From Labia minor (taxonomy: Eukaryota > Arthropoda > Insecta > Dermaptera > Spongiphoridae): a stretch of 64,000 bases of DNA. Below are positions 12,705 to 24,600 of the stretch, one piece after another (position 1 is the first letter of the stretch; every line of letters starts with the position of its first letter). The translations under genes were made by a program, and so were the position numbers. The stretch spans positions 33,445,787 through 33,509,786 of the forward strand of contig OY720346.1 in NCBI GenBank assembly GCA_963082975.1, written 5' to 3'. The notes beneath the pieces are model-generated. The model was not told the origin of the DNA, did not search any database, and saw only the letters and a program-made list of their open reading frames with translations.

Positions 12705-13617
12705 AAAGAATGGAGTATAAATTTGATGAAAATGATTTATTTTATATCGTAACAACAAGCAATACATTTAAAATGTATTAGAAAATAAACAAGATACAAA
12801 TTTCAAATTCCCTAAGAATTAGAGTAAAAAAGTTCGATTTAGCCCGATAGATATTGAAACTAATTTTCAAAAATTATAGTGGGATTATAAGATGTGCTTT
12901 TTGCACTTATAGTAAATGGACTAATAGGGGGGAGGAGAGTTCGTGAAAGCCGAAAGCCCGTTATATAAAAATAGATTTAAAATCAATTAAAAAACTTTTT
13001 GTCTCGAAAATACATTGTATTTTAAACACATTGTATTATAAAAACAAGAGAACACAAGAGAAATTAAATTTCAATTCTAGCCAATGCAAAATATCTTTCT
13101 CGTACACTTCTTCTCCAACAATATGAATTGTCTCACAGAAATTATAGACAAATCATTGTCTATAATCATTAAACACATTTGTCAGCGGTATTCCCAATTT
13201 CTTCTTTTGAAATTTTCTCACATTTTAGGTACAAATAATTTAAAAAATTATTTTTGTAAATTGAACTTTGTCCTTAGCTCTATAATATGAATAATTTTTA
13301 TTCAATCGTTCGGATTTGTTGTCCGTTATATCTTAAATTCATTAAATAGTGGTCTGCTATATCGAGGTTTTACTGTACTTAAAATTAAACTAAAACCAAA
13401 AACTACTCTCAATAAAGAGATAAAATAATTTTCGTTTGCATTCACCAAATTATAAAATTTGTATCTAATTCTAATTATAAATAGATTATATTTTAGACCT
13501 AATGATTTTCTTATACCGTCTAAAACAATGAAATCAAAATAGTAGGACTCTACAATCATGAAAAAACCAATATAAACAAGCTGAAAAATTAATAATCATA
13601 ATAATAATAAGCAGTAA
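12705..13617. other. A+T-rich intergenic DNA
   Basis: No gene recognised. A patch near 12915-12960 is G-rich but unclassified. Confidence 0.45.
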
Positions 13618-14010
13618 TAGGTGGCTTGGCCGAGTGTGTAGCGTGGCAACCTTCTACACAAGAAGTCGGTGTTCGATTCTCACCAAGAACGGAGTTTTCT
13701 AATAAATTCAATTTAACATCAGCTGCTTCCGGCTCCAGGAAATGACAAGCCCTGGTTCTATACAACCCTGCACCAGCAGGACTACCTCAAAAACAAGCAA
13801 CCATAAGCAACAATGGATCGTGATGAGAATAACTCCAGTTGGTACCCAATCCACCCGTCACCTGGAGGATCCGGATCTTCACGAGCACTCAAAAAGAAGA
13901 ATGAAGTTAACACCTAAAGAACATTAATATATGGGCACACTTAACATCAATACCCTTGTATATAGGAGCTTTGCGTGATCCTAGATGGTCCAGACGCAAA
14001 TAATAATAAT
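13618..14010 (+). mobile_element. tRNA-derived SINE, type II, long copy
   Basis: The head GGCTTGGCCGAGTGTGTAGC resembles the 5' half of a Leu/Ser-type tRNA (A box TGGCCGAGTG), and GTGTTCGATTC at 13668 is a B box. The body contains TCAGCTGCTTCCGGCTCCAG and CCTGCACCAGCAGGACTACC, and the tail is GAGCTTTGCGTGATCC followed by AATAATAATAA. The AAT-type tail and pol III boxes identify a SINE. The copy at 47838 lacks about 160 bp of this body. The open frame at 13742-13927 is not a gene. Confidence 0.7.
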
Positions 14011-14308
14011 AAGCAGTAATAATATACTAAAAAGTGCAATTATTAATAATAATAAAATAGAAAATATAAAAGATTGAAATTTTATCAAATGTGTGAATTT
14101 TATATGAATTTATATAATTAATATCTGTAATATAATAATATTGTGTATTAGCATTAATTAATTTGATCCATTGACAATAAATTAATTTATATAATGATTA
14201 AACTATCCAGTTGTTGGAATGATCTATTTAAACGTGACGCATGACCAGTAATTACCCTTTAAATTCTCTCACTATTCTACTCTATTATATGCAAACATAT
14301 CTATTACA
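14011..14308. other. A+T-rich intergenic DNA
   Basis: Nothing recognised. Confidence 0.5.
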
Positions 14309-14642
14309 TCTATGTGATGTTATTACTGACGAATGGAGGATATTATATAATGAAAAATTAAATGACCTCTATGCATCTCCAATTATAGTTAGAATTTTAA
14401 ATTCGAGAAGGTTAAAATTGGAGGGACAGTTAGTTGGAATGTAAAAAAGAAAGAGTAGTGAAAAGTTTATTTATGGGATAACAAATTGGAAAAACGACTA
14501 GTGGATGGGTAGAATGTGGTCTGAATATAATATCAAATCATATATAAAGAGAATAGAAATGGGATGAAGGTGGTTCAGAATAATGACGGTTGGAAGAATG
14601 TGATTATTACGAACAAGAACTTGTTAACTTACTAGCTCTATA
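14309..14642 (+). pseudogene. RTE-like LINE 3' end
   Basis: The plus strand encodes DEWRILYNEKLNDLYASPII and then a block ending LNSRRLKLEGQLVGM, equivalent to the post-RT tail (ELYDLY.SP.IVR.IKSRRL.W.GH...M) of RTE-like elements, and then breaks up. The 3' flank ATTACGAACAAGAACTTGTTAAC is a divergent form of the common 3' terminus. It is 5'-truncated. Confidence 0.55.
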
Positions 14643-15983
14643 TTATATATACATTTAAAATGTTTAAATGTTATATTTAAAAAAATAATTTCATAATTAT
14701 TACTAATTGAAAAAATAAACTAATATTTGAAATTGAATAAAATATCTAAAGATAATAAAAAAGACATAAAATAGTGACCGAGTGACCAGCAACAGTTCAT
14801 ATAAACCAGTTAAGGTAAGAAATTCTTTAACAGCAATATAAGCTATTCAATTGTATTTAATTATAAAATAAAAAATATATTTTATTCAGTTTTTTTTTTA
14901 ACTTTTTATTTTGAAAATTAATTATTAGTTTTTAATAAATATTTTAAAGGTATGTGAGTGACTGTAAAAGAGATGAAAATAGATACAGAAAATTCAATCC
15001 TAATAATATTCATATGGTATATTGCAGGTTTATTCAAATTAATGAACTTAATTTAATTTATTTGCCTTTATTGAAGTTTAAAAAAATTGAAAAACGATTT
15101 ACCTATTTCTAGCAAACCTTCTTCTGTCAAATAAGAATAATATGCTTGATAAAAAAAAGATGAACCCAATTGAACTAATTTATACTTTTAAAAAATAAAT
15201 TAAATTTGAAGAATCTTTAAATTTTAAAGATTAAATCACAGGTTATAAATAACCATATTTCCTCTAATCGTTGTAAACATCTAACCGGGAGCCAACTCTT
15301 ATATTCGAAGAATCATCTCTTAAGTTCGACATTGAAGCACCAACTCGGAAAGCCTAAGCGGTACGTATTAAACCATTTCAACAAAACTTAATGTATTTGA
15401 AAAGTAAACCCGAGTCGGTGAGAAATGACAGAACACGAATCGAAAACAGTTTTCTTAGCTCAAGTCAATCAATACACCTAGAGAACTAGGCAAAGACTGG
15501 GGAGGAGGTAAGAAATTGAGACTTTATAATCTAAATATTAAAAAAACTTAGAGATGTTTTTCCTTTTTATTAATAAATCAAGTGTTCATAATTAATTCAG
15601 AATTAATTTTTATTTTCGGAAGTACAAATATATATGTATATTTTTATATAAGAAGACATGAGAAAATGTATCTTATCTTATTATGCTAGCTAAAATTGTA
15701 TATATATATATGTGTCTATATATATATTGTTCGATTAATTTATTAATTAACCGCTCGAAAGATTTTTTGAAATTCACACCATATATAATATTTATAAATA
15801 TAAATCGATCTATATTGGTTTCAACCTGGAGAAAAATCATCTTCGTTGGAAAGAAGGTAAAAAATGTTGATTTTATTATCTAAGTACATATATTAGTCGC
15901 GCGGTTAGAACGAATGTTTTGACGACTCGAGTTCAATTGATCGAAGCTCGCCGAGAGCACCGATATTTAAAAATAAAAATTAA
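14643..15983. other. Intergenic DNA with weak exon-like patch
   Basis: Mostly featureless A+T-rich DNA. The patch 15270-15510 is less A+T-rich and ends in a good splice-donor-like GAGGAG|GTAAGAAAT, with another GCG|GTACGT near 15360, but its longest frames are short. At 15893-15960 a tRNA-like head (GCGCGGTTAGAACG, GAGTTCAATTG) may be a degraded SINE just left of a family A copy. Neither is solid. Confidence 0.25.
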
Positions 15984-16446
15984 TAAGTTGACCTGTGGTC
16001 AGGCGCAGAACCGACCGACGGTTTGAAGTAAATTAATTTCCAGCTACAGAAACAATTTCAAATAATTTTAATATATCTATTAATGTAATAAAAAACAGAT
16101 ATGGATATTTTTAATTTTATTTTATTTATAATATATATGTAAGACTAGGCTGTGACGTCATGAATGGCTGGATGACGTCATATAATTTTAAATTAAGACA
16201 AAACTAATAAAGATCATTTTTCTTGAGGATAAAACCAATACAAAGTGCATGATTCGTGGTGATATGTAAAAAATCTCCTCATGTGAAATTTGGTGTGAAA
16301 ATAACCCTTCCCTTCCTATCGTCGATCGCTAATACTACCACTTCCGATTCCCGGATTTGCACCAAAAGTTGATCAATTCATCCCACTGATGCATTAAGTA
16401 AATATACCAAATTTCATCAAAATCCGTTGAGCCGTTCAAGCTGTGT
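15984..16446 (-). mobile_element. Family A repeat, truncated copy
   Basis: Read on the minus strand, this is the 3' three quarters of family A: from GAACGGCTCAACGG, through the second ACGATAGG module and both TGACGTCA palindromes, to the end CAGGTCAACTTA. The 5' module and the microsatellite are missing. The plus-strand sequence continues into unrelated DNA at GTGTCATGATGG. Confidence 0.65.
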
Positions 16447-16548
16447 CATGATGGTCTGTGATCAAGGCATCTTTACTTAAACCTGCGAAGTGCATAAATA
16501 ACATTTAGAATTTCTTTGAGATCAAATCAGCATTAGGACATTTAAGGG

Positions 16549-16645
16549 ATGCAATGATGTAACATTTAATAATTGTAATAAATAATTAAAGAATTGGATA
16601 TCAATATTTTTTAAAGGGTCAAGCGAGAGCTCGGTGTCCCAGGTA
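16549..16645 (+). repeat. Dispersed repeat C, copy 1
   Basis: About 97 bp, GATGCAATGATG through AGCTCGGTGTCCCAGGTA, matching 44582-44679 at roughly 95% by eye in the same orientation. The end resembles a Helitron/LINE 3' terminus but is too short to classify. Confidence 0.55.
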
Positions 16646-17139
16646 CTAGAATTTATTATACGATAAATACACCATATATAAATATAGTATATATATATAT
16701 ATAGGAATATATTGATAATATATATTTTAATTTTTATATTAAAATTCTAGATTCAAACGTGAAACTAATCTAACTACAACGGGAGAAATAAATTATTATA
16801 TATGAAATTATATACAATCTATAATAAAAGGGTCAAGTTGATAGTTGCCCAAAGGGCAATTGCAAAGATGTCAAATGGAGAGGACAAATTCGAAACCTTT
16901 CCCATGAGGGCGACTAAAATGAAGGGCACACAACCAAAGGGGATTTCGATTCGATTTTCGATTAAGCCGTCATCTTTCTTTTCTCTCCAGTCTTCCCTCT
17001 TATCATCTCAACATTTCCCATCTAACTTGTAAATGCAAAACATCTATCTAATTTTGACAAAAAAAAAACAAAACTAAATTAGATTCAATTTCTTTTAATT
17101 TTAAAGCTACTTATAAAATTGTATTTTGGTTAATTAAAA

Positions 17140-17748
17140 ATATTTTTATTGTTAATTTTTTAATATTTCGTTTATATGATTCGAAATTGACTTCTAGATA
17201 TGAAGGTAAGAGTTAGATGAAAGATCAGAGATGAAGTATCAGAAACATTTGAAAATCGAATTGGATTAAAACAAGATGTGCTACCACCAATTTGAATTGT
17301 TTTAGCTTTCGAATACGAGATTGAATAACTTAGATTAAACTCGAACTGAATCCAATTAGACAAAAAATCATGAATTAGGTTACGCGGACGATTTAAATAA
17401 ACTAAGAGATTGAAGATTCAAATAGAAATAATATAAAAAACTTATAGACACAAGACAAGTGATTGAACTCGAAGTTAATAATGCTAAAACAAAATATTTA
17501 ATATCATGGAAGAATAGAATCAATAAATAAAATCTTATTAAGTTACAAAACTTAAAAAGAAAATAAAGAAAAATTTAAATATTAAGTTTCTATAATATGA
17601 AGGATAAAAACATATGAGAATAATTTAAATAAAGGTTAATTCGTCTTAAGATGTTGGAAAAACAACAGAAAAAGAGATTTGAGGGGTTTGGAATAAGCTG
17701 AATGGTGGATGTTTATAGTTTTCGTAGGGCCACAGAAATATACTTATA
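17140..17748 (+). pseudogene. RTE-like LINE RT fragment, heavily decayed
   Basis: In the plus strand near 17225 the frame reads EVSETFENRIGLKQ then DVLPPI, the RT motif (F....GLKQG..L.P.LF) of RTE-like LINEs. The YADDL-type region is hinted at by LRLRGRF further on, with many stops. The right end, GTTTTCGTAGGGCCACAGAA, is the shared 3' terminus. A DD41D element (17749-18633) sits directly after it, in the TA at 17747-17748. Confidence 0.5.
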
Positions 17749-18633
17749 AAGGGTGTTTCTTTTAGAGGTATAGAACTTTAAATTGTGCAATAAAACAACG
17801 ATGGATTATTCGATTGACATGAATTTTATTTATACGAAAGATAATCTTGTGGCATTACATTTTATATATGATTTCTGGCATATGACCGCCACGGCTGGCT
17901 CGGATGTAGTCCAATCTGGACGTCCAATTTTCGATTACTTTTTCCAACATTTGTGGCCGTATATCGGCAATAACACGGCGAATGTTGTCTTCCAAATGGT
18001 CAATCGTTTGTGGCTTATCCGCATAGACCAATGACTTTACATAGCCCCACAGAAAGTAGTCTAGCGGTGTTAAATCACAAGGCCAATTCACAGGTCTTAA
18101 ACGTGAAATTAGGCGGTCACCAAACGTGTCTTTCAATAAATCGATTGTGGCACGAGCTGTGTGACATATTGCGCCGTGTTGTTTGAACCACAGCTCCTGG
18201 ACATCATGGTTGTTCAATTCAGGAATGAAAAAGTTAGTAATCATGGCGAATGGACTCATTCGGGTCTTCCTCAATGCTACGCTCTACAGTAGCAATAGCT
18301 TCTTCTGTACGCACCGTACGGCGTCTCTGGGGATGCGAGTTATCAATAAGAGTAAACGTGGTGCGAAAACGTTCCATGGTTAATCGAATTAACTGCTCTG
18401 ATGGACGATTTTGTCGACGATAAAATAGACGTAGTACACGATACGTATTCCGCACAGAACCATTATTTTCGAAATAAAATTGCATTATTTGCAAGCGTTG
18501 TTCAGGCATGAGTCTATTCATGATGAATTGCCAAACCAAACTGAGAATAAATCACTTGACAGCTGATAAATCGGTCGTCAACTTGAACAGTAATGCCAAC
18601 TTAAAGTTCTATACCTCGAAAAAAAACACCCTT
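17749..18633 (-). pseudogene. Decayed DD41D (Tc1/mariner superfamily) transposon
   Basis: An 885-bp element with about 33-bp inverted ends (AAGGGTGT...GAGGTATAGAACTTTAA on the left, its inverse ending at 18633) between TA dinucleotides. The minus strand encodes an N-terminal helix-turn-helix part (18539-18234: MPEQRLQIMQFYFENNGSVR and on) ending in a stop, and in another frame the C-terminal catalytic part (18274-17855: WFKQHGAICHTA, then CDLTPLDYFLWGYVKS). In intact relatives the first block is QQDGA, so the second catalytic Asp is His here, and residues before CDLTPLD are lost, shortening the D-D spacing. The central part with the first Asp is deleted. It is a dead copy of the family whose better-preserved piece is at 40187. 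Confidence 0.75.
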
Positions 18634-19517
18634 TATATATTAGAACTAAATTTATATATACATATCCTTTTTAAAAAAATAATTTAGTATTTATTTTATT
18701 TTTTTAAATTAATATAATTTATTTTTAATTATTAAAATAATTTGAAAAGTTAAATGTTTAATTAACTTAATATTATTAATTATTAATATTAATTTCAGCC
18801 ATTTAATAAATTAAAATAAATGTAAGTATATAATAACTCGATTATAAATGAAAATTAATATTATTTCTCGGTAATAAAAGATATTTAAATATAATTAATT
18901 TTCAAATGTACATCATTTTTTTATATATGTATGTTTATAAATAGATTTTCTTTTTTAATATATCAAGCCTTTTTAATTTGATTATATTTCGTTTATTCAT
19001 ATATTAATTAACATTTGTATAATAGAAACGAAATAATAATAACAAAAAAAAAATGACTAATATTAAAATACATAACATTCTTTTTTTCTTTCTTTTTCCC
19101 TCTAATACGTTGGATAACGTATAATTATTCATTTTCCATTATACATGTGATTGAAAGTATGAGTAGGTGAGTTAATGAATTTCCAAGGATAATTATTTAT
19201 TATATCAATTGAGAATCGATAAAATAAATTGTTAATGGTATAATTATTTAGTATGATAGGGAAGAAAGTATTATTTGACAATAAATGAATTTTTAATTAT
19301 GGCATTCAATTCTATAAGAGAGACAAGACAATATAAAAAATAACAAAAACAAAACTTTGACATACTAAGATTATCTTAAAAGATAATTCACAAAATTCTA
19401 ATCTTAAATATATATCTTTATTTGTCAATAAATAATTGCTCTTATAGTATAATTGAGCATTCAATCAATTATTTAACTGGAAATTATTAACATTGAAATT
19501 ATTATAAAAGTAAAAAT
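18634..19517. other. A+T-rich intergenic DNA
   Basis: Nothing recognised. Confidence 0.5.
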
Positions 19518-19710
19518 CTGGAGGGCCTCCACTCGACTATCTCGCAATTTGAATTGGATTAAATAACATATATTATATTTAAATTAAATTTAATTAATTA
19601 TAAATTGTAAATTAAAATTAATAAATAATATTTATTAAACCAGTGCGTGTTTTGCTCTTTGTTGATGGCACCAGGTTACGTGCTGGCGCGTGATTTGCAG
19701 TAGTGTTAAA

Positions 19711-20344
19711 TAAGTTGACCTGTTGTCAGGTCCGAACCGACCGACAGTTTGAAGTAAATTAATTAGCAGCTACAGAAACAATTTCAAATAATTTTAATAT
19801 ATCTATTAATGTAATAAAAAACAGATATGGATACATAAATAATAAATATAAACATTTTTAATTTTATTTTATTTATAATATATATGCAAGACCAGGCTGT
19901 GACGTCATGAATGGCTGGATGACGTCATATAATTTTAAATCAAGAAAAAACTAATAAATATGATTTTCCCGAGGATAAAACCAATACAAAGTGCATGATT
20001 CGTGGTGATATGTAAAAAAATCTCCTCATGTGAAATTTGGTGTGAAAATAACCCTTCCCTTCCTATCGTCGATCGCTAATTCTACCACTTCAGGTTTCCG
20101 GATTTGCACCAAAAGTTAATCAATTCATCCCACTGATGCATTAAGTAAATATACCAAATTTCATCAAAATCGGTTGAGCCGTTCAGGCTGTACACATCTA
20201 TACGGACAGACGGACGGACGGACAGACATCATGCTAAAAAACTTTTTTCTGTTAAGAAAATGCATGATTCGTGGAGATATGTAAAAATCTCCACATATGA
20301 AATTTGGTGTGAAAACAATACCTCCCTTACTATCGTCGGTCGGG
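19711..20344 (-). mobile_element. Family A repeat, full-length copy inside family B
   Basis: A full-length copy in minus orientation. At the right edge is the 5' cap (inverse of ACCGACCGACGATAG; the last base differs), then the TCCG microsatellite, the module pair, both TGACGTCA palindromes, the subterminal repeat, and a 3' hairpin mutated to CCTGACAACAGG at the left. Flanking B sequence is split at GTGTTAAA/TTAAAATTAATTCC, an A/T-only site. Confidence 0.75.
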
Positions 20345-20456
20345 TTAAAATTAATTCCGGTACTTTCAGCGATTCAATCAAGCTGGAATTCTATATATAA
20401 CATATATCTATATTTTTACGGTTGGTTTAGAGGAAAAAAAAATCATGATTCTAGAT

Positions 20457-21517
20457 CACGGATGGCGAACCTTTTTCAATGTCCGTGCCACAAAATTATA
20501 AAAAATCTCTTTGAAATAACTAACGTGCCACAAAATTGTCATTTTCTCTCTACCACCTGTACCCCTTTTAGCTTGAATATATAATCGAATATTTTTGTAT
20601 AACTTCTAACTATCCTGTAAAAAAGTGTTATAATTTTAAATATTAAACTTTATTCCAAAAAATAAAATGATTATTAAAAAATTTGGAATTTATTTTTGGT
20701 AAAAATATATCTTTCATAAAATTTTTTTTTATTTTTATTGTATGGAAATTCTTTAATTGATTTTAGTTTGTAGTTTTTAGTTATAGATAATGACAAAAAA
20801 GCAAAATTTATATTTGATACGGTGTACCACTTACATTTTCTTGTTTTGACGTCCTATGTTAAATTTTAGAAGAATATTGCGATTCTGGCACTATTCTCCA
20901 ACCATCCTATGCGTAAAGTAAAGCTTGATAAAAATTGTATAAAATTAATTTTTCTTTTTTTTTTAATAAATATTGATAAAATTATCAGCATATATTAAAA
21001 TAAGAGCATATAAGAATATTCTGGTAATAGGTGTATTTCATCGCCCCAATTAATTTTGAGTTCACAATTTCCCAGACAAACAGACAAATAAAATGACAGA
21101 CACGAAAAATACAAAAGTCATATTTGGGTTGAGTCATGAAGAGTAAAGATTTGCAAAAAATTTTAAATCCTGAACGATGCTATTTGTACGGTAACAACAC
21201 GCAAAGACATAATAGAAGTCCAAACGGTATACACTGAGTCTATCTATCATGAATGTTTTTATACTGCGAGGGAATTCAAGCGATATTTCAGCTTAATAAA
21301 ATGTATAATTTGCCGGTTTAATCTATTAAGATAGATAAATAAATAATAAGTACTTCAAATTTCATAAATTTTAATTTTAATGTGATTTATTCATTTTTAA
21401 TTTATTTCTATTGTAAAAAGTTATAATTATTAAAAAAATAATTTTGTCTTTATGCGTGTCATGAAATTTTTCAAACGTGCCACTTTTGGCACGCGTGCCT
21501 TAGGTTTGCCATCCCTG
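20457..21517. mobile_element. hAT-type MITE with exact 8-bp target duplication
   Basis: A 1061-bp element flanked by TTCTAGAT on both sides (20449-20456 and 21518-21525), exactly the 8-bp duplication made by hAT transposases. The ends are imperfect inverted repeats: CACGGATGGCGAACCT on the left, and the right end reads CAGGGATGGCAAACCT in reverse, matching the CAG(G)G.TGGC.AACC form of hAT TIRs. Subterminal GTGCCAC motifs occur at both ends. No transposase is encoded, so it is non-autonomous. It interrupts the family B copy. Confidence 0.85.
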
Positions 21518-21563
21518 TTCTAGATCAAACCGTTTTTTCGTAATCTTGTCTACATACATAACC

Positions 21564-21577
21564 GGGGGGGGGGGGGG
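21564..21577 (+). repeat. Run of 14 G
   Basis: An uninterrupted G14 in very A+T-rich surroundings, at the microsatellite position of family B. Confidence 0.9.
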
Positions 21578-21680
21578 AGACATTCTTCTCAACCTTAGTG
21601 AAAATGACCCAGGGACCTTCAAAACGTATAAAAACATCAAAATTTTCGTGATCGCAATACTATCTCTGGCGAGATAGTAA

Positions 21681-24600
21681 AAATAGTATAATTTTAATAT
21701 TACAATTTAAATTTAAATAAAATGTTAATTTAAATTTCACTAATTATAAAACTTATTTAAAATATACACATGGTATATTTCATTGTGAAATTTAAGTGAC
21801 AATAATATATAAATATAATATTAATAGAATATAAATTTTATAAAGATGAGAATATATATAATATCTAATTTTTCTTTTAATATATAAAAAATATTTAATT
21901 TTTCTTTTGAAATTAATATGAAAAGGGAACGTTTATACTAGACTATAATATTTGAAAATCATCAAGCGAAAGAGTTTTTATGTATATTATAGGTATATTA
22001 TTCTCGCCTCTCTCTCACTCTCTATTCATAACCTTCTCTCTCTCTCTTTCTCTCCCAATGTTTGCTGAAGCGTTTCGTGAGATTGAAAGATAATAATAAA
22101 GATAGAATAGAAGGCAAAGGGGATGTGAACACTCACCAATGTTGAAAAATGATTGTTTAAAACCTCCTTTCAGCTCCTTGCCTTATCATATAAACACAAT
22201 AGAAAATAGAAAGATGATAGCATCCATATGTAGGTACAAAAGCTTCAAGGACATTTCACATATGTCTTTTATAAAAAAAAAACATAAATAAATAAATTAA
22301 ATAAAAAATACATAAAAATAAAATAATAATAATCAATTGAATTTTTTATTAATCAGTTAATAATCAATGTCATATAAATACTTCACTTAATTATTTTTTT
22401 ATTTAAAAAATTAATATAAGACACATTAAATAAAATCAATTTATAATATATATATCAAATCTATAAACGGGATTTTTAATTTTTTTTTTCAACTTTAATA
22501 TAAAAAAAATAATTTTCTCTTATTTTCATAATCAAACTTAATTTAGACACATTTTTCCCAGGATGAGGATAATTATATGATGTAATGATATTGCGAAGAG
22601 TTATTTCAATTTTTTTGCTACGTAATGTGTAAATTAATAATTAATTGAAATTCTGGGGATATTGACAGGAAAAAGACTCCTTCACAATTTAATGAATTTT
22701 TGTGTTAAAACAAATGCTCTTAAGCATGAGATTCAAGTAACTCAAACTGTATCAGCTGGTAAGATCTTTTTCAACTTTTTCAAAAGCCTAGAAGAGCTTA
22801 GATTCAACAATAACGAAGATGTTGAATACTTCTGAGTGAAGATTCACCAAATTCAATTAATTTAATATAGCAACATTACATATAGGGGAAGGAAGGTTGC
22901 TACCGATGGGCCACTTAAAGAAAATTTGTTATAAAATCCGTGGATAATGTAGTATATATATAATTGTTAATGCAATAGATACCTATTATATTGTTTTTCA
23001 CTATCCTGTATACAAAAGAGATAAATTTTAAATGTTAATAAGATATTTAAAAAATAAACAACCTGTCATCGACCCATTTAAGGCGACTGATTGCCTTAAT
23101 TCGGCCGTGCCGTTCCCCACCCCTACTCCAAGAAACAAATAAGAACTGAAGTCCTGACCTTGTCGTTACAATATTAATTTATAATTAATAGACTATTATT
23201 AAAATACTATTTAATTCGATTGTGCGCTAATTACCATTAATTAAATTGTTAATTAATTATTTTTTAAATTATTACACACTTTAAATGTTATCGAACTTAA
23301 TAGTTTTCGCCGATTTTTATTATTCAATTTCTTTTTAATTTATTTGCGGTAGTTGTGACAGTAGTTCAATAATGAAAGCAAGGCATGGCTTAACAAGAGC
23401 CCAACTCAGTATACGGGAAGTAAAATATTTTTATTGTGAATGTGACTAAGTACTGATAACTGATCGAACTTTAAAATATTGCCTGCATAAATTCAATCAT
23501 TTATTGAAACGTTTTGTTCATTAATATAAAGAAATTAAAAGAAATAAGTTAAAATCTTACTTTCAATCATATTTTCTTTCTGCCTACTTGTAACAACTTA
23601 AAACTAAAATTGCTATCCTTTGGTGACACTGGGAACACTTATAGACCATTAGAAACCATTACGCGTAAAGTCTATATCTAATTAAGTTAGCCCATTTTAG
23701 GAGCGGATCCATCGATAGCAAGCCTCTCCTAATAGAAAAAAACCTGTATCTAAAACACAGGTGATAAAATAGAAATAATAATTATTTGTTTATATTCAAG
23801 TAAGAAATTGAAAAGATACTGTTGACCCGTTCATTTATGAATATAACTATTCATTGAATCCAATTGATGTGTGTCTTTTAATATAATAAATTATATTATA
23901 AAATAATATAAATTAATATCTACATTAATCGCAACCTTTTTTTTGTTTTGAAAACCATCTTTGGTACACTGAAAAGTAGCCTCCTTTCCAAAAATTGACA
24001 CGATTTGTTATCTTGTTTTGAGAATAGAAAATAAGAAGTTGGATTCAAAAATATATAAATAAGAAAAGAAAAAAATTGAGTAAATACTAATAACAATAAG
24101 TATTACAAATCAAACTGTAGCTACATTTTAAAAACTTTTTTTAACCAACACACTTTCAAAGAATAATTCAGTTTGTTTATTTACTTTATCAAAAGGTGGT
24201 CAATAAAAACTGTGTCCCCAAGCCTAGAAGAAGAATAATTATTCAAAAGAAATTCATGAAATCGACTACTAGAGAGGACAATAAGAAGTAAAAAAGTGTC
24301 AATTTTATTATCTCACGCCCTCATCATTAAAGCTTATTCATACACTACTGATGTAAATAATTCACTTTACTTTTTTTCTTTTTGTTAGCTCTGTATAATA
24401 CATGTATAAACAAATGTAAATAATGTACAAAAAAGCCAAACTTTCAATAGGAAAGAAGCGAATCTGTTTAAATAAATAAAGAAATCAAATATAATATAAA
24501 TTAATGATTCTTTTTGGAATTGAATTAAAATATAAATTCAAGTAAAATGAAAAAAAGAAAGAGTAATTGCATTAAAAAAGATAAAAAAGAAATATAATTA

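Larger units (their letters stand above)
19518..21680 (+). mobile_element. Family B repeat, copy 2, interrupted by two insertions
   Basis: One B element in three pieces: 19518-19710, 20345-20456 and 21518-21680. It is interrupted by a family A copy (19711-20344, minus) and a hAT MITE (20457-21517). The right end is the perfect 3' hairpin ACTATCTC-TGGC-GAGATAGT at 21659-21678. Where other copies have a CA repeat, this one has a run of 14 G. Joining the pieces gives the same order as 49712-50331, so the insertions postdate the B copy. Confidence 0.75.

Noticed and set aside
12533-12781. 82-codon frame starting in the CA microsatellite
   Set aside because: It begins with repeated Thr-His from the CA repeat and runs through family B non-coding sequence; the same region in other B copies is not open.
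15893-15960. Possible tRNA gene
   Set aside because: A- and B-box-like motifs are present but the arms do not pair convincingly; more likely a SINE head.
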